Counted from the stretch's first letter, positions 1 to 6,917 are shown. The stretch is DNA of 8,180 bases from Chromatiales bacterium (GCA_024641465.1 JAHEDB010000082.1:1-8180); one strand, 5' to 3'. Notes: generated by a model from the sequence alone, not told the origin. Translations and numbers: made by a program.

Positions 1-88
1 CGATGCCGCCTTCGATAAGCTCTTCGCCTAACAGGCCTTGCGCCACATCATTCAGGCTTGGGGCACTTGTATTATTGAGTTCAGACAT
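1..88 (-). CDS. Probable CheW N-terminus (partial, runs off left edge)
   Basis: Only the first 29 codons are in the window, starting MSELNNTSAP and continuing through a polar, slightly acidic stretch (GLLGEELIEGG). The ATG is at 86-88 and is preceded by a good ribosome site, GAGGT at 96-100, with 7 nt spacing. The gene lies 51 bp downstream of the MCP with no terminator between, so it should be the next gene of the chemotaxis operon. In related clusters the gene after this kind of MCP is often cheW, the adaptor that couples receptors to CheA, and a short variable N-terminal extension before the CheW fold would fit. The conserved CheW core is outside the window, so the identity rests on context. 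CheR, CheD or another accessory protein cannot be excluded. The reading frame and start are much better supported than the function. Confidence 0.45.
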   Translation of the reverse strand, partial: MSELNNTSAPSLNDVAQGLLGEELIEGGI

Positions 89-139
89 GGTCTTTACCTC
101 GATTGTCATTCATCACTGGTACTGGTTTAAGCTTCATTC

Positions 140-2665
140 CTAGAAGCCTTCGAAATCTTTTTCATTAACCGGGCCACTGCCTGACCCGCCGTGCTTTTCC
201 GCCGGCTCATCGCTGCTGTAACCACTCTTTTGATGGTGCACAGGCTCGACCTTGATCGGCTTGTCATCCCTGGCGATCTTGTGTGGTGTGATACTGCGCG
301 TCTCAACAACATGTTCCTGTGCATGCTGTTTTACGGGTGTCGGCCTGGCTTTAACAGCAGGTTTCACCGCCGGCGACTTATGACTCACGACCTGGGCTTT
401 AACTTTTTTAACGCTGGCGCCTACGGCAGCATGGACCTGCGTCTGCTGTACTGCTGCACCACTACTCTGTCCCAGCTTGAAGAAACCAATGGTTTCCTGT
501 AACTGCGCCGCCTGGGAATTCATCTCTTCCGATGTAGCCGCCAGTTCCTCAGAGGAAGAGGCCGCCTGTTGCGCGCCCTGGTCGAGTTGACCCATGGCGC
601 CGTTCACCTGTTCCACGCCCGCGGTCTGCTCTTCCGAGGCGGCGGTGATCTCCTGCACCAGGGTAGCGGTTTTCTGGATACCGGGGACGATCTCCTGGAT
701 CAGGTTGCCGGCCTTTTCGGCGATCTGCACACTGTTGCCCGCCAGCTCGCTGATCTCGGCCGCCGAGGCCTGGCTGCGCTCCGCCAGTTTACGCACCTCA
801 TCGGCTACCACGGCAAAGCCTTTGCCGTGCTCACCGGCGCGCGCCGCCTCGATGGCGGCATTGAGGGCCAGCAGGTTAGTTTTGTAGGCGATGTCTTCGA
901 TCAGGCTGATACGACCGGCGATGGATTTCATGGCCTCCACCGTTTCCGCCACTGCCTTGCCACCTTCGACCGCCTGTTTGGAAGCGGTACCGGCAATGGC
1001 ATCGGTGGCGCGGGCATTTTCCGTGTTCTGGGTAATCGACGCATTCATCTCTTCCAGTGAGGCGCTGGTCTCTTCGATACTGGCGGCCTGTTCACTGGCC
1101 GCCTGACTCAGGCTTTGCGACGAGGCGCTGACCTGCTGCGAGGCCGATGCCATATTGTCCACGGCGCTCTTGACCTCCAGCAGGACGTTCTGGATCTTTT
1201 CAATGAAACCGTTGAAGGCGCGGGCCGTCTGGCCCAACTCGTCCTTGCCAAAGTCGGGGATGCGTTGGGTCAGGTCGCCATCGCCATCGCGCAGGTCATC
1301 GGCGGCGGCCAGCATCTGGTTCAGGGGTCGGGCGATCACCACCCGGGCAAACACGATGGCCACCAGGGTCACCAGCGCTAAAATAACCATAGCGGTAATG
1401 ATCACCATGTTGCGCATCTTATACACCGAAGCGAAGGCCTCGGCCTTGTCGACCTCGGCCATCATAACCCACTTCATATCCTTGATCTTCAGCGGCCGGT
1501 AGGCCGACAGCACCGGGATATCCCGATAGTCATTAAAGATCTCGGTCTTGGTGGTGCCCTTCATGGCCGCCTGGGTGCCCTGGGTCTTGACCGGTTGCAG
1601 GCCGATGGCTGTGTCCTGTGCCTTCATCTGACTGATGACGTCCTTATCCATGCCTACGTCATTCATCAGTTTGAAATAACCCGCCTTGTCTTCAATCAGG
1701 AAGCGCGATTGACTGCGCAGGGTGAAATCATCCGCGACGATATAGGTCTCGCCGCTGTCGCCGAGGCCGATGTCCTTCCATTTCTTGTTACTGGTCATGA
1801 CGTTGTTGATCTTGTCCACCGGCATCTGAAAGGCCAGCACACCGATGAGCTTGCCATTGTCCATGATTGGTGAGGCAATAAACGAGGCCGGCGCCATATA
1901 CGAGGCCGGGTAGGGTTTGAAATCGACCGTCTTGGTAAAGTCCGCTGAACTGGCGCCGGCGGCCTGGCGAAAGGCGTCGGCAAAATTGGTGTTGCTATAA
2001 GGACCGGTCTTGAGCGAGGTGGCAAAATCGGCCTCTTTAAACACGGTGTAGACGATTTCGCCGGTTTCGATGTCGATCAAAAAGATATCGTAATAACCAA
2101 ACTTCTCCAGATAATTGCGGATGATTGGGTGATATTTTGCATGGAACTTACTGTAGGCGCTGCCATCGCTGGCGTAGTCCAGTTTATGCTTGGAGCCTAC
2201 CGGGTTAGGGTTCTGGGCGATGTACAGGTTTTGCATCACCAGGCCGTCGTCCGTGCGCGGCAGGAATTCACTAGTGGATGCGCTGCGGCCGGTCTTTTCC
2301 TTGACTCGCGGCAGGAATTCCTTGGTGAAGAAGCCATCGACCCGCGCCTTGTAAGGCCCTATATCTTTTATGTTTAGATCGGACCTGATGGCGTGATAAC
2401 TGCGGTTGAAGTCACGCATGGCCATCTTCACGGTTTCGCTCTCGGAGAAGGTCTGCACCTGATCGTGGATCTCTTGCATATAGTCCTCGATCTGCGCGGC
2501 CTTGATCTCACGCACCGCGGTCAGTTTGTCGAATGACTCTTTCTCCATGGCGTTCTGTGAAACGTTATAGCTGATAATCGCCACAGACAAGATGGCCAGC
2601 AATCCGGAGGCCAGAAAGACAATCAGGACTTTGGTTCCGATCTTCAGATTCATAAAAAACTTCAT
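140..2665 (-). CDS. Transmembrane methyl-accepting chemotaxis protein with large double-Cache-like sensor
   Basis: This 841-residue inner-membrane chemoreceptor relays ligand binding to CheA/CheW. TM1 is at about residues 12-31 and TM2 at about 417-441, enclosing some 385 periplasmic residues. That region has a helical first part, a Cache-type module (YYDIFLIDIETGEIVYTV near 191-208; PASFIASPIMDNGKLIGVLA near 259-278) and a second module with GLGDSGETYIV near 301-310. A HAMP domain follows (about 441-495). The cytoplasmic hairpin has its tip near 590-627 (KTNLLALNAAIEAARAGE then GFAVVADEVRKLAERS). Likely methylation segments are near 523-544 and 674-715, where Glu/Gln pairs are flanked by Ala/Ser. 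After the hairpin comes a tail of about 110 residues rich in Lys, Pro, His and Gln that ends DFEGF, a probable CheR/CheD docking pentapeptide. The ligand cannot be read from sequence. The gene lies 43 bp after cheA and 51 bp before the next gene, so it is probably the operon's dedicated receptor. Confidence 0.95.
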   Translation of the reverse strand: MKFFMNLKIGTKVLIVFLASGLLAILSVAIISYNVSQNAMEKESFDKLTAVREIKAAQIEDYMQEIHDQVQTFSESETVKMAMRDFNRSYHAIRSDLNIKDIGPYKARVDGFFTKEFLPRVKEKTGRSASTSEFLPRTDDGLVMQNLYIAQNPNPVGSKHKLDYASDGSAYSKFHAKYHPIIRNYLEKFGYYDIFLIDIETGEIVYTVFKEADFATSLKTGPYSNTNFADAFRQAAGASSADFTKTVDFKPYPASYMAPASFIASPIMDNGKLIGVLAFQMPVDKINNVMTSNKKWKDIGLGDSGETYIVADDFTLRSQSRFLIEDKAGYFKLMNDVGMDKDVISQMKAQDTAIGLQPVKTQGTQAAMKGTTKTEIFNDYRDIPVLSAYRPLKIKDMKWVMMAEVDKAEAFASVYKMRNMVIITAMVILALVTLVAIVFARVVIARPLNQMLAAADDLRDGDGDLTQRIPDFGKDELGQTARAFNGFIEKIQNVLLEVKSAVDNMASASQQVSASSQSLSQAASEQAASIEETSASLEEMNASITQNTENARATDAIAGTASKQAVEGGKAVAETVEAMKSIAGRISLIEDIAYKTNLLALNAAIEAARAGEHGKGFAVVADEVRKLAERSQASAAEISELAGNSVQIAEKAGNLIQEIVPGIQKTATLVQEITAASEEQTAGVEQVNGAMGQLDQGAQQAASSSEELAATSEEMNSQAAQLQETIGFFKLGQSSGAAVQQTQVHAAVGASVKKVKAQVVSHKSPAVKPAVKARPTPVKQHAQEHVVETRSITPHKIARDDKPIKVEPVHHQKSGYSSDEPAEKHGGSGSGPVNEKDFEGF
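2256..2320. repeat. 14-bp in-frame direct repeat inside the MCP sensor region
   Basis: CGCGGCAGGAATTC occurs at 2256-2269 and again at 2307-2320. The offset is 51 bp (17 codons), so both copies are in the same frame and encode the peptide EFLPR twice, near residues 116-120 and 133-137. Slippage between the copies would delete 17 residues without a frameshift. It could be a small ancestral duplication or chance plus selection, since this part of the sensor family often has a repeated aromatic-Leu-Pro pattern. Confidence 0.6.
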
Positions 2666-2670
2666 CGTTA

Positions 2671-2677
2671 GCTCCCT
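2671..2677 (-). promoter_or_regulatory. Ribosome binding site deciding the MCP start
   Basis: AGGGAGC on the minus strand lies 5-6 nt before the ATG at 2663-2665. A second in-frame ATG four codons later (giving MNLKIGTK) would be about 17-18 nt from this site, which is too far. The first ATG is therefore preferred. Confidence 0.7.
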
Positions 2678-2708
2678 ATATTTTCAGCAGTCAGTAATCG
2701 TGCAAGTA

Positions 2709-4961
2709 TTAATGCAGAACCGGTGCTTCACCACCCTTCGGTGTTGAACGACCGGCATGATGCAGCTGGCTTTGCATTTTTTCCGCCATCTCGGTGGCGC
2801 GTTGTACCAGGTTAGGTACATCGAGGATCACCGCCACATCCCCTGTACCAAGGATAGTGGCCCCGCTGATCCCCTTGAGCTTTTGCAAGATCTTACCCAG
2901 CGGCTTGATCACCGTCTGGAACTCGCCGAGCAGTTCATCGACCACGAAGCCGGCCTTCTGATTACCAAACTGCACCACCACGATATTCTCGCGATGTACC
3001 TCGCTGTCGCGGTCATTGAAAAACTCCCGCAAGCGCAGGAAGGGCAGTACTTCGCCGCGCAGGTTGATATAACTCTGTACCGCCACCTCTTTTTGCTCGT
3101 CCTCGCTGAGTTCGATACATTCATGGATGGTATCGAGCGGGATGACATAGCTGGAGCCACCCACGCCGACCAGGAAGCCATCGATGATCGCCAGGGTCAG
3201 GGGCAGACGGATACTGACCGTGGTGCCCTCGCCAAAGGTGCTCTCCACATCAACGGTGCCGCGCAGCGCTTCGATATTGCGTCGCACTACATCCATGCCC
3301 ACGCCTCGGCCTGACAGGTTGGTGACCTTTTCAGCGGTGGAAAAACCAGCCTCAAAGATCAGGCGATAGACATCATTGTCTGACATATTGTCCTCATCGA
3401 CATGCATACCGCGTTCCCTGGCCTTGGCAATAAGCTTTGCCCGCGACAGGCCACGCCCGTCATCGATCACTTCAATCACAATATTGCCGGAATCGTGATA
3501 GGCGTTGAGCTTAAGGACACCCTGTTCCGGCTTGCCGGCGGCCCGGCGTTCCGCGGCGGACTCAATGCCATGGTCCATGGAATTACGTACCAGGTGCATG
3601 AGGGGGTCACCAATGCGTTCCACCACGGTCTTGTCGAGTTCCGTATCCGCACCGGTAATATCCAGTTGAATATTTTTGCCGAGTTCTTTACTGACATCAC
3701 GTACCACGCGTTGAAAACGGGTGAAGGTCTCGCCGATCTGCACCATGCGTAAATTCAGCGCGCTATCGCGGATCTCTTCCACCAGCCGACCCATACTGGA
3801 CATGGATTCCAGCAATTTTTCATCCGCCAGTTTGTGTGCCAGCAGGTTACTGGAGGCCCCGGCGATAACCAGTTCACCGACCAGGTTGATCAGTCTGTCC
3901 AGCTTGGTGGCGTCAACCCGGATTACCCGGTTAGCGGATTTGGCCTGATCCATAATACGTTCCTGTTTGGCCAGGGCCGCATCGACCACGTCCTGCTTGA
4001 CGACCTTGTGCTCGACGAGTATTTCACCGAGTTTCTTTTCAGTCTCGCCACGGGCCTGACGATCCGGGTCAAAGTTCAACTGATTTTGTTCGGCCAGGAC
4101 TGCCTGAAGTTCGGCCTCGGTGACGGCACCGCATTTGACGAGAATTTCACCCAGCTTCATTTCCTCGTTGGGGAGTTGTTCGATCATCTCGGCAAACAGG
4201 CTGAATTTTTTGGTTGGCGGCAGGATATGGATTTCGCTCATTTCCCTGACGAAGTCAAACACGGACTCGATCTGCTCGCGTTCCACCTCGCCATCGAAAT
4301 TGACTTCGAAGGAAAGATAACAATGTTCGGGGTCGGTAATTTCCAGACTGGGCAGTTCGTCATACAGGGTAATGACACTGACCTCACCCAGCTTGCGCAA
4401 ATAACGTATAAATGACAATGGGTCCATGCCGTTCTGCAGGACCTCCCGATCAAAACGCATGGAGATATGCCAGTTATCAAATACCACCGGATTACCTTCG
4501 TCATCTATCGGGAAGCCACCTTCAGCGGCAATCATGCGGCTGACTTCATCCTGACTGACGACCCTGGCGTTAGGATCGAGGAAGGGGGTGAGTTGTGCAA
4601 TCAGCGAATTGCCTTCCTGCCTTACATCATCGCTCAACTCCTCATCACCATTGACCGCAAGCTGCACCAGTACGCCCATGTGATCCCGACAACCAAGTAA
4701 CACGGCAATGAGGTTAGTTTCTATTTGTGTCTCGCCGCCACGCACCCGGTCGAGCACATTCTCGACGATATGGGTAAATTCGACGATGTTATCAAAACCG
4801 AATACCCCGCCAGTGCCCTTGATGGTATGGGCTGCACGAAATATCGCATTGATCAAGGCTTCATCACCCGGCGAATTTTCCAGACGCAACAGAGACTCTT
4901 CCATCAGGTTAAGTAGTTCGGTCGCTTCATGTTCAAATGAATTTATTGCACTATCACCCAT
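2709..4961 (-). CDS. cheA: Chemotaxis histidine kinase CheA
   Basis: This 750-residue cytoplasmic kinase autophosphorylates under receptor control and passes phosphate to CheY. The N-terminal HPt (P1) domain carries the phospho-acceptor His45 in AAHTIKGTGG. Residues 164-250 form a ferredoxin-like-looking segment (starting WHISMRFD, with LRKLGEVSVITLYDELPSLE) where enteric CheA has its CheY-docking P2 domain. It is followed by two short repeats, KLGEILVKCGAV (269-280) and KLGEILVEHKVV (310-321). The dimerisation helices (P3) start near RVIRVDATKLDRLINLVGEL (345-364). The ATPase has the N-box HLVRNSMDHGIE (456-467), G1 VIDDGRGL (498-505), the F-box region FEAGFSTAEK (536-545), G2 GRGVGMDVV (551-559) and G3 GEGTTVSIRLPL (577-588). 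The C-terminal CheW-like P5 domain runs from about 590 to 725. All motifs needed for activity are intact. The start has GGAG at 4968-4971 with 6 nt spacing. STAS lies 33 bp upstream and the MCP 43 bp downstream. Confidence 0.97.
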   Translation of the reverse strand: MGDSAINSFEHEATELLNLMEESLLRLENSPGDEALINAIFRAAHTIKGTGGVFGFDNIVEFTHIVENVLDRVRGGETQIETNLIAVLLGCRDHMGVLVQLAVNGDEELSDDVRQEGNSLIAQLTPFLDPNARVVSQDEVSRMIAAEGGFPIDDEGNPVVFDNWHISMRFDREVLQNGMDPLSFIRYLRKLGEVSVITLYDELPSLEITDPEHCYLSFEVNFDGEVEREQIESVFDFVREMSEIHILPPTKKFSLFAEMIEQLPNEEMKLGEILVKCGAVTEAELQAVLAEQNQLNFDPDRQARGETEKKLGEILVEHKVVKQDVVDAALAKQERIMDQAKSANRVIRVDATKLDRLINLVGELVIAGASSNLLAHKLADEKLLESMSSMGRLVEEIRDSALNLRMVQIGETFTRFQRVVRDVSKELGKNIQLDITGADTELDKTVVERIGDPLMHLVRNSMDHGIESAAERRAAGKPEQGVLKLNAYHDSGNIVIEVIDDGRGLSRAKLIAKARERGMHVDEDNMSDNDVYRLIFEAGFSTAEKVTNLSGRGVGMDVVRRNIEALRGTVDVESTFGEGTTVSIRLPLTLAIIDGFLVGVGGSSYVIPLDTIHECIELSEDEQKEVAVQSYINLRGEVLPFLRLREFFNDRDSEVHRENIVVVQFGNQKAGFVVDELLGEFQTVIKPLGKILQKLKGISGATILGTGDVAVILDVPNLVQRATEMAEKMQSQLHHAGRSTPKGGEAPVLH

Positions 4962-4973
4962 AACTTACTCCAT

Positions 4974-4991
4974 AAACAGATCAGGCTGTTT
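4974..4991. repeat. Small inverted repeat in the STAS-cheA gap
   Basis: On the minus strand AAACAG-cctgat-CTGTTT gives a perfect 6-bp stem with a 6-nt loop, 2 nt upstream of the cheA ribosome site. The stem is AT-rich and no U tract follows, so it is not a terminator. It might modestly affect cheA translation or be chance. Confidence 0.3.
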
Positions 4992-4994
4992 TAA

Positions 4995-5312
4995 TCAGTT
5001 AGCCGCAACTCTTTCGAATTCACCAAAGTGCATTTCCAGGCCAAAGATATCCATCACTTCCGCGACAGCCCGGCTGACGGATACAAGATGAAACTCCTTA
5101 TCGTCTTCCAGACAGGCCGTCTGGGCCTGCATCAGCAACTGAAAACCTGCGGTATCGATCTCCGAAACCCCGCCGAGATTCAAATTGACGGTCGATGATT
5201 TTTTTATGGCCTTTTCCAGCCCCTTCTTGAATTCGTTGACGTGATAAATAGTGAGTTCACCCTCTACCACCGCCTCGCAGACCCCGTCATTTATCTCAGA
5301 CTTGAATTCCAT
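4995..5312 (-). CDS. Single-domain STAS protein (anti-sigma factor antagonist family)
   Basis: This 105-residue soluble protein is a lone STAS domain of the SpoIIAA/MlaB-like fold. The core strand and turn read TVNLNLGGVSEIDTAGFQLL (41-60). The family's phosphorylatable site in the D-S/T-x-G turn is Asp53-Thr54-Ala55-Gly56, so the acceptor would be Thr rather than the Ser of SpoIIAA. The C-terminal half (FHLVSVSRAVAEVMDIFGLE) is the usual last helix-strand of the fold. The start has GGAG at 5319-5322 with 6 nt spacing. It lies 15 bp after cheY and 33 bp before cheA, so it is tightly embedded in the operon. STAS genes at this place are seen in many non-enteric chemotaxis clusters. Their role is poorly defined, and a partner for CheA, CheW or the receptor array is an inference. 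No partner anti-sigma kinase or PP2C phosphatase is visible in the window. Confidence 0.88.
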   Translation of the reverse strand: MEFKSEINDGVCEAVVEGELTIYHVNEFKKGLEKAIKKSSTVNLNLGGVSEIDTAGFQLLMQAQTACLEDDKEFHLVSVSRAVAEVMDIFGLEMHFGEFERVAAN

Positions 5313-5327
5313 CGCGTTCTCCAGCCC

Positions 5328-5696
5328 TTAAGGCATAATCAGTTTTGACACGGCATCGAGCATTTGCTCCGGCTTGAATGGTTTGACCATCCAGGCCTTG
5401 ACCCCGGCGCTACGCCCTTCATCCTTGAGGCTCTCGCCGGACTCGGTCGTCAGCATGATGATCGGCGTGAACTTATATGCCGCCATGTCCTTGATCTTTT
5501 TTACCATTTCGATACCGTTCATATTCGGCATATTCACGTCACTGATAATAAGATGTATCTTCTTACCATCCAGTTGGTTCAACCCTTCCTGACCGTCAGC
5601 CCCTTCTATCACCTCGTAACCGGCATTCTTTAATGCAATACCTACCACTTCACGCAGTGAGTCTGAATCATCGACAATCAATATCGTTTTTGACAT
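5328..5696 (-). CDS. cheY: Single-domain response regulator CheY
   Basis: This 122-residue receiver domain has no output domain. When phosphorylated by CheA it would act at the flagellar switch. The acidic pocket is Asp9-Asp10, the phospho-acceptor is Asp53 in ISDVNMPNMNG, the conserved Thr is Thr83 in IIMLTTES, and the conserved Lys is Lys105 in WMVKPF. By spacing from that Lys, the position of E. coli CheY Tyr106 is Trp102 here, a bulky aromatic substitute. The start ATG (5694-5696) has AGGAG at 5704-5708 with 7 nt spacing. It lies 39 bp downstream of the short receptor-like gene and 15 bp upstream of the STAS gene. Length is typical for CheY. Without a visible fliM or cheZ, it cannot be excluded that this CheY serves a non-flagellar output. 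Confidence 0.95.
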   Translation of the reverse strand: MSKTILIVDDSDSLREVVGIALKNAGYEVIEGADGQEGLNQLDGKKIHLIISDVNMPNMNGIEMVKKIKDMAAYKFTPIIMLTTESGESLKDEGRSAGVKAWMVKPFKPEQMLDAVSKLIMP

Positions 5697-5735
5697 TGCA
5701 GCTCTCCTGTTATTACTCTTTATCTGGTTTTCACT

Positions 5736-6917
5736 TTAAAAAAATTCGACTTCCACATCTTCGGGTCCACCGGCATTTTCACCCTTATGCAAACGGCGTT
5801 GCTCCTCGGTGGTATAACCCTTTTGTAATTCCGCTAATAAGCCTTCAACATGATAATCCTCAAAAACCCCATGGTGTCGCTGTCCTTGTTTATCGGCCAA
5901 TATGCTGGAAAATTTATACATAGATTGCGTCACATGCTGCATGATCTGGCTGACCCGGTCCTGAAACTGCAAAGACACCAGAATGTCATTAATTTCCTTG
6001 ACGATTGCGATGCTCACGGATTGCAACATATTTGATGAGGTTGAAAGCCCATCGGTGACACTATGCAATTCTTCCAGCACCACATTGATTGATGTGCGGG
6101 CCTCGGTTTCCGCCGCTTCGTCCTGAATCGAGGCCTGCTCGGCGCTGAGCAAGGTCAGTTTCATCGCGTCATTGACACGGTTCACCATGTTGACGATCTG
6201 CTCACCCGCCTTACCCGATTGGATAGATAACTCTCTGACCTCATCGGCCACCACGGCAAATCCTCGACCCATTTCACCGGCCCGCGCCGCCTCGATCGCC
6301 GCGTTGAGGGCCAGCAGATTGGTTTGCGAGGCAATCGCCTCGACCGAATTGGCCATTTTCTTCAGGTCATCAGTGTGATCTACTAACTCTGATACCTGAT
6401 GTTTCAGGTTATCGCGCATCTGCGTCGACTGGGCCATTCGATCCACCAGTCCACTCAGCTTATGGCGGCTGCTTTCAAACACGGCGAGCACAGTATTACC
6501 ATCATCATCGGCCATATTGCCCGCCGTTTGACTCGATGCGGCAACGGCCGAGTTAAGGCTCTTAACCAACCCACCAAAACGCTTTGACAGGGCCTTGATG
6601 GCCTCTTCCGTCTGGGCCCGCGACAGCTCTACCTGCTTGGCGGTGATATCGCATAATTGACTCATCGCCGACTCCATCGAGGCGAGGAACTCCTCGGGGG
6701 GGCGTGTCTTTCTGAGCCGTTCACTATCTTCCTGCCAGGATTTTTCGAGTAAACGTGTCGCCATACGTTGCTGGCGCAGCATGAACAGGTACAAACCAAT
6801 TAACAGGGCTGTCACGAATATAGAGTAGGACAGGCTCCTGGCCGTCACCCCTTCAAGCAAGAGCACCCCCGACACGCCACCGGTGACAAACAGTAGATAG
6901 ATTAAATTTCTAATCAC
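5736..6917 (-). CDS. Short membrane-anchored chemoreceptor-like protein with a CheZ-like DxxxQ motif
   Basis: This 393-residue protein has two closely spaced membrane helices (about 4-22 and 30-47) joined by only a few residues, so it has no periplasmic sensor, and I see no clear HAMP. A long cytoplasmic helix (about 50-190) leads to the chemoreceptor tip NLLALNAAIEAARAGE (200-215) with GFAVVADEVREL (219-230), which should contact CheA/CheW. A return helix follows to about 340. Near its end is SLQFQDRVSQIMQHV (315-329), where Asp320 and Gln324 have the D-x-x-x-Q spacing of the CheZ catalytic pair. A polar linker (about 341-380) ends in an acidic-aromatic tail, EDVEVEFF. The start is GTG at 6915-6917; an in-frame TAA seven codons upstream (6936-6938) rules out a much longer protein. 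The ribosome site is weak (GAG, about 9 nt upstream). It is the first gene of the operon, 39 bp before cheY. The chemoreceptor assignment is firm; phosphatase activity is inference. Confidence 0.87.
   Translation of the reverse strand: MIRNLIYLLFVTGGVSGVLLLEGVTARSLSYSIFVTALLIGLYLFMLRQQRMATRLLEKSWQEDSERLRKTRPPEEFLASMESAMSQLCDITAKQVELSRAQTEEAIKALSKRFGGLVKSLNSAVAASSQTAGNMADDDGNTVLAVFESSRHKLSGLVDRMAQSTQMRDNLKHQVSELVDHTDDLKKMANSVEAIASQTNLLALNAAIEAARAGEMGRGFAVVADEVRELSIQSGKAGEQIVNMVNRVNDAMKLTLLSAEQASIQDEAAETEARTSINVVLEELHSVTDGLSTSSNMLQSVSIAIVKEINDILVSLQFQDRVSQIMQHVTQSMYKFSSILADKQGQRHHGVFEDYHVEGLLAELQKGYTTEEQRRLHKGENAGGPEDVEVEFF
5943..5969 (-). other. CheZ-like phosphatase signature inside the receptor-like protein
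   Basis: These codons encode QFQDRVSQI (residues 317-325). I checked that 5958-5960 reads GAC (Asp320) and 5946-5948 reads CAG (Gln324). E. coli CheZ has DFQDLTGQVI, with Asp143 and Gln147 reaching into the CheY-P active site. The two segments share F-Q-D, the D-x-x-x-Q spacing and a following aliphatic residue. Function is inferred. Confidence 0.5.

Noticed and set aside
569..1060. Plus-strand 163-codon frame antisense to the MCP hairpin
   Set aside because: It covers the highly conserved MCP signalling region; the antisense frame is open because of codon bias.
2256..2290. Vector or cloning-site contamination (EcoRI, SpeI and EagI-like sites close together)
   Set aside because: The MCP frame is uninterrupted across it and the protein on both sides belongs to the same sensor family, so the sites are most simply coincidental.
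2757..3314. Plus-strand 185-codon frame antisense to cheA
   Set aside because: It mirrors codon use of the well-supported cheA on the other strand, has no recognisable domain and is typical of GC-rich shadow frames.
3834..4415. Plus-strand 193-codon frame antisense to cheA
   Set aside because: It lies entirely inside cheA, matches no family, and has no operon context on that strand.
5697..5745. TAAAGTGA before cheY as a second sigma-28 promoter
   Set aside because: At 11 nt spacing the downstream bases do not resemble GCCGATAA.
6695..6705. Run of seven G (plus strand) as a possible frameshift in the receptor-like gene
   Set aside because: The frame continues through it into the intact chemoreceptor tip and helices with the membrane segments in the same frame upstream, so no frameshift is needed.
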